Source: Mycobacterium angelicum
GTDB lineage: Bacteria > Actinomycetota > Actinomycetes > Mycobacteriales > Mycobacteriaceae
Assembly (NCBI RefSeq): GCF_002086155.1
Contig: NZ_MVHE01000046.1
Coordinates: 1 to 43,230 of the forward strand
Length of the DNA: 43,230 bases
Direction of reading: 5' to 3'
The notes below the pieces were generated by a model. That model saw only the letters and a list, made by a program, of their open reading frames with translations. It was not told the origin of the DNA and made no database searches. The position numbers were made by a program, and so were the translations under genes. Shown here piece by piece: positions 7,693 to 14,241 of the stretch. Each line of letters begins with the position of its first letter. Position 1 is the first letter of the stretch.

Positions 7693-8463
7693 TTAGCGGC
7701 GGCCGATTCCGGCCATCATGATCGGCGTGAGAAGGCGCAGGTCCTCGCCGAAGCGTGCGGCGGCCGCGTCGGCGTCCTCGCGTGAGATCAGCCCCGCGTC
7801 GACGACCGCGCCGCGCAGGCTCTCGAAGGACAGCCGGAAGAAATCGAAACCCGCTGTGCTGGAATCGATTACCCGGGCGCGGCCCTCACCGCGCACGTCG
7901 CGCAGTCCGGCAGCGGCCAGGTCGGCGACGACGCGCCGCCCGTAATGCGGCTCGAAGCCGGCGCGCTGCATGAAGGCCAGAATCGCCGAAGTCACCCGCT
8001 CCAGCTGGTCGTCGGTGCCCTCGAAGCCGAACGCCGTCCAGTCGTAGTCCTCGATGACCAGCCAGCCGCCGGGGCGCAGCGCGGCGACCAGGCGGTCGAG
8101 GATCTGACGCCGGTCGGCCAGGTGCTCGAGGACCAGCCGGGAATGGATCAAGTCGAATTCGCCGCGCGGCAGTTCGTCGGTCCGGATGTCGAGGCGTTTG
8201 ACCTCGATCGCGTCGCCGGCCAGCGGTTCGACGAAGCGCGTGTCGATGTCGACGGCCAGCACGCTGGCCCCGCGTCCGGCCATCCACTGCACCAGCGAGC
8301 CGCCACCGGCGCCGAGTTCCAGGCAGCGCCAGGCCTTGTCACCCGTGCCGATGCCGAGCTCGTCGAGCAGCGCTTGAGTTCCGGGGTCCCACAGGCTTTC
8401 CATGCCGGCCAGCCGGGTGCGTTCCTCGGCGAAACTCTGGTCGTAGACATAATCGCTTGGCAT
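7693..8463 (-). CDS. Class I SAM-dependent methyltransferase
   Basis: The 256-aa product has the S-adenosylmethionine-binding motif LELGAGGGS at residues 48-56, followed by VLAVDIDTRFVEPLAG, an acidic residue at the end of strand 2, and the post-motif segment LRPGGWLVIEDYDW. No substrate can be assigned. The ATG at 8463 shares bases with an ATG on the other strand (CATG), so the gene is tightly divergent from pcaH. A TAGCGT -10-like box lies 7 bases upstream of the ATG, so the transcript is probably leaderless. Confidence 0.87.
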   Translation of the reverse strand: MPSDYVYDQSFAEERTRLAGMESLWDPGTQALLDELGIGTGDKAWRCLELGAGGGSLVQWMAGRGASVLAVDIDTRFVEPLAGDAIEVKRLDIRTDELPRGEFDLIHSRLVLEHLADRRQILDRLVAALRPGGWLVIEDYDWTAFGFEGTDDQLERVTSAILAFMQRAGFEPHYGRRVVADLAAAGLRDVRGEGRARVIDSSTAGFDFFRLSFESLRGAVVDAGLISREDADAAAARFGEDLRLLTPIMMAGIGRR

Positions 8464-8465
8464 GG

Positions 8466-8491
8466 CGCTAACGCTAGTAGCGTCACGCTAC
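8466..8491. promoter_or_regulatory. Back-to-back leaderless promoters within CGCTA repeats
   Basis: Three CGCTA units (8466, 8472, 8486) and one TAGCG (8478) form two overlapping perfect inverted repeats: CGCTA-G-TAGCG at 8472-8482 and GTAGCG-TCA-CGCTAC at 8477-8491. Each strand carries TAGCGT, a TANNNT -10 box: the plus copy at 8478-8483, 8 bases before a GTG at 8492, and the minus copy at 8476-8471, 7 bases before the methyltransferase ATG. This looks like a divergent promoter pair overlapped by one operator. The regulator is unknown. Confidence 0.5.
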
Positions 8492-9262
8492 GTGGAGCCC
8501 CCAGCCGAGCGCGTCGTGTCGCAGCATGACATCAGCGCCGAGATCGCCGCATTGGCTGTCGAAGCGGCCGGATGCCGGCACCTAGGCGGCGGTGAAACGC
8601 AGCCTCGCCTCGACTACCCGCCGTATCGCAGCAGCGTTCTTCGCCACCCCGAGTTCGCGCCGCTGATCGTGGACCCCGACGAGATCGAACGCTGGGCACC
8701 CTGCTTCGGCCAGCAGGACGTTGCGCCGGGCGACGCGGACCTTACGTCCGGTCATCCGGGTGAGCCGCTAGGGGAGCGCATCATCGTGGCCGGGCGGGTG
8801 CTCGATGCAGCCGGCCGGCCGGTGGCCGGCCAGCTGGTCGAGATCTGGCAGGCCAACGCCAGCGGTCGCTACCGCCACCAGCTCGATCAGCATCCGGCTC
8901 CGCTCGACCCGAACTTCACCGGCGCCGGGCGCTGCCTGACCGGGCCCGACGGCTCCTACCGCTTCCTCACCGTCAAGCCCGGTCCCTATCCGTGGCGCAA
9001 CCATCTCAATGCCTGGCGGCCCGCCCACATCCACTTCTCACTCTTCGGTACCGCCTTCACCCAGCGTCTGGTCACCCAGATGTACTTTCCCGGTGATCCG
9101 CTGTTCGGCTTGGACCCCATAGTCTCCTCGATAATGGATCCCGTTGCGCGCCAACGCCTCATCGCCGGCTACGACCATGACCTCACCCAGCCCGAGTATG
9201 CGACCGGATACCGCTGGGACATCGTGCTCTCCGGCAGCGGGCGCACCTGGACCGAGGGATGA
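8492..9262 (+). CDS. pcaH: Protocatechuate 3,4-dioxygenase beta subunit
   Basis: PcaH is the iron-carrying subunit of the intradiol dioxygenase that cleaves protocatechuate to 3-carboxy-cis,cis-muconate. All four Fe(III) ligands are visible. In the longer reading from ATG 8462 they are Tyr137 (GRYRH), Tyr176 (PGPYPW) and His189 and His191 (PAHIHF); subtract 10 for the start used here. The PLDPNF and GRCLTGPDGSYRF segments are typical of the family. Starts at ATG 8462, GTG 8492 and GTG 8516 are all possible. I chose GTG 8492 because a TAGCGT -10 box ends 8 bases before it and the palindromes fall outside the coding region. The 3' end overlaps pcaG by 4 bases. Expected to be cytoplasmic. Confidence 0.92.
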   Translation: MEPPAERVVSQHDISAEIAALAVEAAGCRHLGGGETQPRLDYPPYRSSVLRHPEFAPLIVDPDEIERWAPCFGQQDVAPGDADLTSGHPGEPLGERIIVAGRVLDAAGRPVAGQLVEIWQANASGRYRHQLDQHPAPLDPNFTGAGRCLTGPDGSYRFLTVKPGPYPWRNHLNAWRPAHIHFSLFGTAFTQRLVTQMYFPGDPLFGLDPIVSSIMDPVARQRLIAGYDHDLTQPEYATGYRWDIVLSGSGRTWTEG

Positions 9263-9816
9263 TCGAATTGTCTTGCACCCCAGGTCAAACCGTGGGCCCA
9301 TTCTTCGGCCTGGGCTTGCCTTATCCCGGCGACAGCGAATTGGTCCGCCCGGAACACCCCGATGCGGTCGTGCTGCACGGCACGGTTTACGACGGCGCCG
9401 GCCGCGCAATCCCGGACGCACTGGTGGAAGTCTGGCAAGCCGACGGCGACGGCCGAATCCCGGGGGCTCCAGGCTCGCTGAGCCGCGACGGCTCGGCCTT
9501 CACCGGATTCGGCCGGGCCGCCACCGACGCCGGCGGCTACTACCGCTTCACCACGGTGGTACCCGGAGCGTCGGGCGTTGGGCAGCCGTTCTTCGCGATC
9601 ACGGTGTTCGCCCGTGGGCTGCTGCACCGGCTGTGCACGCGCGCCTATCTGCCGGACGCCGACTTCGAGGCTGATCCGCTGTTGTCCACTGTTGACGTCA
9701 CACGCCGGGATACCTTGGTGTGCGGCACGGAAAGCGGTACCAGCTACCGCTTCGACATCCACCTGCAGGGCCCGAATGAAACCGTATTCCTGACCTACCG
9801 GGACGATCCGCAATGA
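9259..9816 (+). CDS. pcaG: Protocatechuate 3,4-dioxygenase alpha subunit
   Basis: The 185-aa product has the same intradiol dioxygenase fold as the upstream PcaH (VEVWQADGDGRIPG, GFGRAATDAGGYYRFTTV), but the metal ligands are missing: where PcaH has PAHIHF this protein has PFFAITVF. This is what distinguishes the non-catalytic alpha subunit. It begins with the family N-terminus (TPGQTVGPFF). It pairs with PcaH to form the (alpha-beta) protomer that cleaves protocatechuate. Start and stop codons overlap both neighbours by 4 bases, so pcaH-pcaG-pcaB is a tightly coupled operon. Confidence 0.93.
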   Translation: MIELSCTPGQTVGPFFGLGLPYPGDSELVRPEHPDAVVLHGTVYDGAGRAIPDALVEVWQADGDGRIPGAPGSLSRDGSAFTGFGRAATDAGGYYRFTTVVPGASGVGQPFFAITVFARGLLHRLCTRAYLPDADFEADPLLSTVDVTRRDTLVCGTESGTSYRFDIHLQGPNETVFLTYRDDPQ

Positions 9817-11042
9817 CCAACCTGCTGTGGCCGGGCGACGAGCGCGCCGGTGAGCACATGACGGATCAGGCGTTGCTGAAGGCGATGGTCGCGGTGGAAT
9901 CGGCATGGCTGAACGCCCTGGCGGCAGCCGGCCTGGCGCCGGCCGACGCCGCCGGTGCCGACCTGTGGCACCTGGTCGAAGCCGACGACCGGGAGCGGCT
10001 CGCCGGTGCCGCCGAGGACGGCGGCAACCCGGTCATCGGCTTGGTGGGGCTGCTGCGGCAACGCGCCGTTACACCGGTCGCCTCGTGGATTCACCGCGGA
10101 CTCACCAGCCAGGACGTCCTCGACACCGCCCTGATGCTGTCGGTACGCGCGGTGGTGGAACAGCTCGTCTCCCAACTCGCCGAACAGGTTTCAGTGCTAG
10201 CGGCACTCGCCACGGCCCATCGCGGTACGCCGATGCTGGCCCGGACGCTGACCCAACATGCGGCGCCCACCACGTTCGGCGTCAAGGCGGCCGGCTGGCT
10301 CGACGGCGTGGTGGACGCCCATCGGCGGCTGCGCGCATCGGTCACCCCGGCACAGTTCGGCGGTGCGGTCGGAACATGGGCAGCGACAACGGAATTGGCG
10401 ACACTGCTGGGTGCATCGGACCCCGCCCAGACAGCCGAAAACGTAGCACGAAGCGCCGCAACGACTTTGGGCCTGCAGTTCCAGCAGCCCTGGCACACCG
10501 CCCGCGGTCCGATCACCGCGCTTGCCGGCGCGCTCGTCGCGTGCACCGATTGTTGGGGCCGGATCGCAAACGACGTCGTCACCCTGACCCGCCCGGAAAT
10601 CGCCGAGCTGAGTGAGCCGGTCGTCGGCCGGCGCGGCGGATCGTCGTCGATGCCCCACAAGCGCAACCCGGTGCTGGCCGTCCTGATCCGGCGGGCGGCG
10701 CTGGCGGCGCCGCCCCTGGCGGCCACCCTGCACACGGCCGCCGCACTGGCCAATGACGAACGCCCCGACGGCGCCTGGCACGCCGAATGGGACACGCTGC
10801 GGATCCTGGCCCGGCGCACCATCGTCGCGGGTTCTCAGTGCCTCGAACTGCTGGCGGGCCTGCAGGTGCATGCCGCGCGGATGGCCGAGAATCTCAGCGC
10901 CGCGGACGTGCTGGGTGAACAACGCGCCGTCGCCGAACTGGCCGGAAGGCAGCCGTCGGCGACGTACTTCGGGGCGGCCGGCCGGCTCGTCGACCAGAGC
11001 GTGGCGCGCGCCCAGCAGATCGTGGGCGGTCAGCCGTTGTAG
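9813..11042 (+). CDS. pcaB: 3-carboxy-cis,cis-muconate cycloisomerase
   Basis: The 409-aa product belongs to the fumarase/aspartase superfamily. It carries the signature GGSSSMPHKRNP with the catalytic serine region at residues 277-279, and has the N-terminal THRG/TLTQHA-type motifs (MLARTLTQHAAPTTFG near 142). It converts the product of PcaGH to 4-carboxymuconolactone, the next step of the beta-ketoadipate pathway. Length is normal for PcaB, slightly shorter than adenylosuccinate lyases. It overlaps pcaG by 4 bases. The next enzyme genes (pcaC, pcaD or fused pcaL) are not in this window. Its 3' end overlaps the convergent EthR-like gene by 13 bases. Confidence 0.93.
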   Translation: MTNLLWPGDERAGEHMTDQALLKAMVAVESAWLNALAAAGLAPADAAGADLWHLVEADDRERLAGAAEDGGNPVIGLVGLLRQRAVTPVASWIHRGLTSQDVLDTALMLSVRAVVEQLVSQLAEQVSVLAALATAHRGTPMLARTLTQHAAPTTFGVKAAGWLDGVVDAHRRLRASVTPAQFGGAVGTWAATTELATLLGASDPAQTAENVARSAATTLGLQFQQPWHTARGPITALAGALVACTDCWGRIANDVVTLTRPEIAELSEPVVGRRGGSSSMPHKRNPVLAVLIRRAALAAPPLAATLHTAAALANDERPDGAWHAEWDTLRILARRTIVAGSQCLELLAGLQVHAARMAENLSAADVLGEQRAVAELAGRQPSATYFGAAGRLVDQSVARAQQIVGGQPL

Positions 11043-11677
11043 ATGCTGGCCTCCCAGATGTGCACCAGCGTGTCGATCGCGTGTTCCTCGGCGATGGCGC
11101 CCTCTTCCTGGGTGAACGTCGACGCCATCACCCGCTCGTTCAGCAAGGTCAGCGCGGTAGCCAGATCACGGGCGGGCACGTTGTCGGGCGCGACGCCGCG
11201 GTCGCGCTCGGCCTGAATGGCCGCGGCGGTATAGGTGATCCACTGCTGCATCAGCGATGCCCACAACTGCCGGACCTCGGAGTTGCTGGCTTTGGCCGCG
11301 GCACCGGCCACGGCAATCGCCCGATTGGCGCCGGCGATTTCGAAGAACGCCTCGATGCGGGGCCGCCAATGCGTCGTCGGATCGCCGGTCAGTTTGCCGC
11401 CGAGGGACTTCAACGCCCCGCGCGCCCTGCTGCTGACCTGATCCATCAGCGATAGCAGCACCGCGTTCTTCGAGGAGAAATAGAAGTAGAAGGTGGGCCG
11501 GGAGATTCCTGCGCCCTTTGCCAGCTCGTCCACCGAGAAGTCGCCCAGCGGCCGCTCCTGCAGCAGGCGTTCGGCGGTGGCCAGGATCGCCTGTTCCCGG
11601 TCGTCGCCGGAGAGATGCGACGAGCGACGGCTCCGGGAGGCCTGTACGTACTCAGTTTGGGTCACGATACCCACCAT
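11030..11677 (-). CDS. TetR-family repressor, EthR-like
   Basis: From the ATG at 11677 the product is 215 aa, close to the 216 aa of M. tuberculosis EthR. From memory it resembles EthR over its whole length: SGDDREQAILATAERLL, the helix-turn-helix LAKGAGISRPTFYFYF at about 53-68, WITYTAAAIQAERDRG, and a C-terminus DTLVHIWEASIY. EthR represses the monooxygenase gene ethA. Here the divergent neighbour is a PE/PPE pair instead, so this may be a paralogue with another target. A TTGACA-N16-TATGGT promoter (11700 to 11673 on the minus strand) overlaps the ATG and would give a leaderless message starting at GTG 11665 (211 aa). A start at 11767 would run through the operator array and is rejected. 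Confidence 0.88.
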   Translation of the reverse strand: MVGIVTQTEYVQASRSRRSSHLSGDDREQAILATAERLLQERPLGDFSVDELAKGAGISRPTFYFYFSSKNAVLLSLMDQVSSRARGALKSLGGKLTGDPTTHWRPRIEAFFEIAGANRAIAVAGAAAKASNSEVRQLWASLMQQWITYTAAAIQAERDRGVAPDNVPARDLATALTLLNERVMASTFTQEEGAIAEEHAIDTLVHIWEASIYNG

Positions 11678-11683
11678 ACGGCT

Positions 11684-11767
11684 GTGTCGAGCGTTGTCAA
11701 CACACGTGTCGAGTTCACCAGACGTAGTGTCGAATATTTTCGACAGTAGTGTTGACTCGATCGACAC
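11684..11767. promoter_or_regulatory. Phased array of GTGTCGA operator half-sites (EthR-type)
   Basis: Half-sites GTGTCGA, GTGTCGA, GTGTCGA and GTGTTGA begin at 11684, 11706, 11727 and 11749, spaced 22, 21 and 22 bases. Reverse half-sites TCAACAC (11697), TCGACAG (11740) and TCGACAC (11761) complete three palindromic units, and the second unit contains the perfect palindrome TGTCGAATATTTTCGACA at 11728-11745. The 21-22-base phase places units on one helix face. Known EthR operators use similar half-sites bound by several dimers. The -35 boxes of both divergent promoters fall inside the array (TTGACA minus at 11700-11695; TTGACT plus at 11752-11757, with a -10-like TACCTT at 11776-11781). Confidence 0.75.
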
Positions 11768-11822
11768 CGCGTTGATACCTTTTCGTCACCACACCAGCCA
11801 CCAGGCCACGAAGGGAATCCTG

Positions 11823-12122
11823 ATGACGTTTCTGACCGCACACCCAGAGCTGGTCTCGGCGGCTGCCGTCAACCTGCAGTCGATCGGCGCGGCGATGAGT
11901 GCCGGCAATGCGGCTGCCGCCGGTGTGATCGGGGCCGTGGTCCCGGCGGCCGCCGATGAGGTGTCAGCCCTGACCGCGGCGCAGTTCGCCGCCCACGCGC
12001 AGCGGTACCAGGCGGTGAGCGCTCGAGCGGTTGCGGTGCACGAGATGTTCGTGGCCACGTTGGCGGCCAGCGCGGCGTCCTACGCGGCCACCGAGGCCGC
12101 GAGCGCGGCGGCGGCGATCTGA
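11823..12122 (+). CDS. PE family protein
   Basis: The 99-aa product is a stand-alone PE domain: it begins MTFLTAHPELVSAAAVNLQSIG, where PE appears as His-Pro-Glu at residues 7-9, and forms the usual two-helix hairpin with many Ala residues, ending at the domain boundary. A YxxxD/E-type secretion signal is expected near the end of helix 2; the candidate is Tyr-Ala-Ala-Thr-Glu near residue 88. PE proteins pair with PPE proteins and leave the cell by type VII (ESX) systems. The ATG at 11823 follows GAAGGGA at 11808-11817. A longer frame from 11493 runs through the repressor and operator and is rejected. It precedes a PPE gene by 28 bases, so this is a standard PE/PPE pair. Confidence 0.92.
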   Translation: MTFLTAHPELVSAAAVNLQSIGAAMSAGNAAAAGVIGAVVPAAADEVSALTAAQFAAHAQRYQAVSARAVAVHEMFVATLAASAASYAATEAASAAAAI

Positions 12123-12150
12123 GCGGCCGGACGGGACAGGGGAGCGCGAC

Positions 12151-13317
12151 ATGGACTACGGACTGTTGGCACCGGAGATCAATTCCGCCCGCATGTACGC
12201 CGGTCCCGGCGCGGGCTCATTCGTCGCCGCGGCCACAGCGTGGGGCGAGCTGGCCGACGACCTGCAGTCGACCGCGGTTTCCTATCGCTCGGTGGTCAAC
12301 GGGCTGACCAGCGGGCCATGGCTGGGGCCGACATCGGTGGCGCTGGCGGCTGCCGTGACGCCGTATCTGGCGTGGCTGGAAACCAGTGCCGCGCAAGCCG
12401 AAGCGGCCGCCGGCCAGGCGGCCGCGGCGGCCGCGGCACACGAGACGGCTTTTGCCATGACGGTGCCGCCGGTGTTGATCTCGGCGAACCGTGCCCTGCT
12501 GGCGAATCTCGTCGCGACGAACTTCATCGGGCAGAACAACGCGGCGATCGCGGCGGCTGAGGCCCAGTACGCCGAAATGTGGGCGCAGGATGCCACGGCG
12601 ATGTATGGCTATGCGGCGGCCTCGGCCAGCGCGACACAGCTGACCGACTTCGCCGAACCTGCCGAAGTGGCCGACCCGGGCGGGTTGGCGCGCCAGGTCG
12701 CCACCGTGGCGGGCACCACCGCGAATTCCGCCGAGACCGGCGTGCAGAACGCGCTGTCCACGCTGACCGCCACGCTGCCCAACGCCCTGCAGAAGCTGGC
12801 CGCGCCGCTGGTCAACTCCGTGTTGGACGACCTCGTTGGGCTTTATGTCCAGTACATCGCCCCGTTCATGCCGTCGGTGACGTCGCTGGCGAACTGCACC
12901 AGTGCGGTCACCGCCGTGACGACGTTCATGAAGGGTCTGGCCCCGGTGGCCCAGGCCGTGCAGGGCGAGGTCGCGGCCTTGGCGGGCGGCCTGAGTGCCG
13001 CGGGCGCCGGCGGCGGGCACGCGCCGGGCGCTCCGAACGCGACCGGCGCCGCGGCGTCGACCGTGTCGGCGAGCATGGGGCGTGCCCTGCCGCTGGGGGC
13101 GTTGTCGGTGCCGGCCGGCTGGACTCCGATGGTTCCGTCGGCCAGTCCGCTTGCGGCGGCGATGGGCGCCGGCTCCGCCGCCCCGGCGGCGGCACCGGCC
13201 ATGAACAACCTGCCGCTGGCGCCGTTGAGCGGCATTCTCGGACAGTTGGGCGGGCGCAATGTTCCGCAATACGGATTCCGCCCGCTGGTCATGTCCCGGC
13301 CGCCGGCCGCGGGCTGA
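12151..13317 (+). CDS. PPE family protein, SVP subgroup
   Basis: The 388-aa product has the PPE domain in residues 1 to about 180 (MDYGLLAPEINSARMY, then W-x-G at GPWLGPTS near 49). Its name-giving motif reads Ala-Pro-Glu rather than Pro-Pro-Glu. The C-terminal half has the PPE-SVP signature LGALSVPAGW near residue 312 and ends in a short Pro/Ala-rich tail. PPE proteins form a long helical heterodimer with PE and are exported through ESX systems, most often ESX-5 for this subgroup. A GGGGAG-type ribosome binding site precedes the ATG at 12151. It is downstream of the PE gene and probably shares its promoter, so it should respond to the EthR-like repressor. It converges on the next gene with a 5-base gap. 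Confidence 0.92.
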   Translation: MDYGLLAPEINSARMYAGPGAGSFVAAATAWGELADDLQSTAVSYRSVVNGLTSGPWLGPTSVALAAAVTPYLAWLETSAAQAEAAAGQAAAAAAAHETAFAMTVPPVLISANRALLANLVATNFIGQNNAAIAAAEAQYAEMWAQDATAMYGYAAASASATQLTDFAEPAEVADPGGLARQVATVAGTTANSAETGVQNALSTLTATLPNALQKLAAPLVNSVLDDLVGLYVQYIAPFMPSVTSLANCTSAVTAVTTFMKGLAPVAQAVQGEVAALAGGLSAAGAGGGHAPGAPNATGAAASTVSASMGRALPLGALSVPAGWTPMVPSASPLAAAMGAGSAAPAAAPAMNNLPLAPLSGILGQLGGRNVPQYGFRPLVMSRPPAAG

Positions 13318-13322
13318 ACCGG

Positions 13323-14150
13323 CTATCCGGGTTTGGTGGCGATGATGGCGACCGCGATGAGCCGCTCACGGTGCTTGCGAAATGTCTGGCGCATCGACAG
13401 GACCCGCTTGCGGGCATCGGGCTTGGTGAGCACGTTCTTGGCGAACCGCAGCGCGCCGAACAAGCCTTCGTCGGCGATCACGCGCCGTGGTTGTAACAGC
13501 GCCATCGGCGCCGTCGTCACATGCTCGACCACCAGTCCGTGGCCGGTCAGAAGTTGCGACCACTCGGCAATGGTCAGCGGCCGCGCGTTGACCTTGATCG
13601 CGCGGGCAAGTGACTGCCGTACGTCGGTGCTGACGTCCTCCGCGACATCATCGGGCGTCAGGGCGAGTTCATGGATCGCATAACGGCCGCGCGGGCGCAG
13701 AACCCGGGCGGCCTCGGCGACAATGGCGTGCTTGGCGGCGTCGCCCTGCATGGTCAACATGGCCTCACCGATGACGACGTCGGCGCTGGCGTCGGCTAGG
13801 CCGGTGTCGGCCGCGTCGGTGACCCGGACTTCTGCGGGCCCGGTGCCGGGGCCGCCGAGCACGCCGCGGACCAGCTTGGCCGCATCGGGATCGCCTTCCG
13901 CGCCGACGTAAGACCGCGGCCGGCGGGCGATGATCTCGGTGGCGGTACGGCCGAGGCCGGGGGCCAATTCGAGGACATCGGCATCGGTCACATTGGCACG
14001 GGCCAGCAGGGTGCGGGTCAGCTCGACACCGCCGGGACGAAGCACGCGTTTGCCCAGCCGCGCCAGCAGCCAGTGTCCGGGCACGTTGTCGTCGGTGCGA
14101 CTCGACACGGGCAGGGGCGCGTCGGAATCGCGCCGTCGACCGGGCATCAT
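13323..14150 (-). CDS. Class I SAM-dependent methyltransferase
   Basis: The product is 275 aa from the ATG at 14150. It has the SAM-binding motif VLELAPGLGRTATEI, an acidic strand-2 region (YVGAEGDPDAAKLV), ADVVIGEAMLTM and a post-motif LRPRGRYAIHELAL. The target molecule cannot be told. Two adjacent ATG codons (14150, 14147) and a TTG at 14162 are possible starts. The first ATG overlaps the stop of a 13-codon upstream ORF, which has its own ribosome binding site, so the gene may depend on translational coupling. It is divergent from the regulator at 14242. Confidence 0.83.
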   Translation of the reverse strand: MMPGRRRDSDAPLPVSSRTDDNVPGHWLLARLGKRVLRPGGVELTRTLLARANVTDADVLELAPGLGRTATEIIARRPRSYVGAEGDPDAAKLVRGVLGGPGTGPAEVRVTDAADTGLADASADVVIGEAMLTMQGDAAKHAIVAEAARVLRPRGRYAIHELALTPDDVAEDVSTDVRQSLARAIKVNARPLTIAEWSQLLTGHGLVVEHVTTAPMALLQPRRVIADEGLFGALRFAKNVLTKPDARKRVLSMRQTFRKHRERLIAVAIIATKPG

Positions 14151-14188
14151 ACTTCGCGCCAATGCGGGTGAAGTTTGTTGTCGCCCAT
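14147..14188 (-). CDS. Possible 13-codon leader ORF of methyltransferase gene
   Basis: On the minus strand a GGAAGG ribosome binding site (14204-14199) lies 10 bases before an ATG at 14188. The ORF reads MGDNKLHPHWREV and stops with a TGA that overlaps the methyltransferase ATG (ATGATG). The methyltransferase start itself has only a weak binding site, which makes translational coupling plausible. Alternatively this is a frameshifted N-terminus of the methyltransferase. No function is claimed. Confidence 0.4.
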   Translation of the reverse strand: MGDNKLHPHWREV

Positions 14189-14213
14189 GGGTTTTGGCCC
14201 TTCCGATATTTTC

Positions 14214-14234
14214 TACAAATAGTTTGTATAAACT
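14214..14234. promoter_or_regulatory. Overlapping palindromes between divergent genes (candidate operator)
   Basis: Two perfect inverted repeats overlap: TACAAA-TAG-TTTGTA at 14214-14228 and AGTTT-GTAT-AAACT at 14221-14234. They are AT-rich in a GC-rich region and end 7 bases before the ATG of the HTH regulator at 14242, with the methyltransferase leader on the other side. The position suggests autoregulation by that regulator and control of the methyltransferase. Confidence 0.5.
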
Positions 14235-14241
14235 CTAGCGT

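Noticed and set aside
11678..11767. N-terminal extension of the EthR-like repressor to 245 aa
   Set aside because: It would place the whole operator array and both promoters in coding sequence, and EthR relatives are about 216 aa.
11493..11822. N-terminal extension of the PE protein to 209 aa
   Set aside because: It passes through the repressor gene and operators; PE domains start at the MTFL/MSF methionine.
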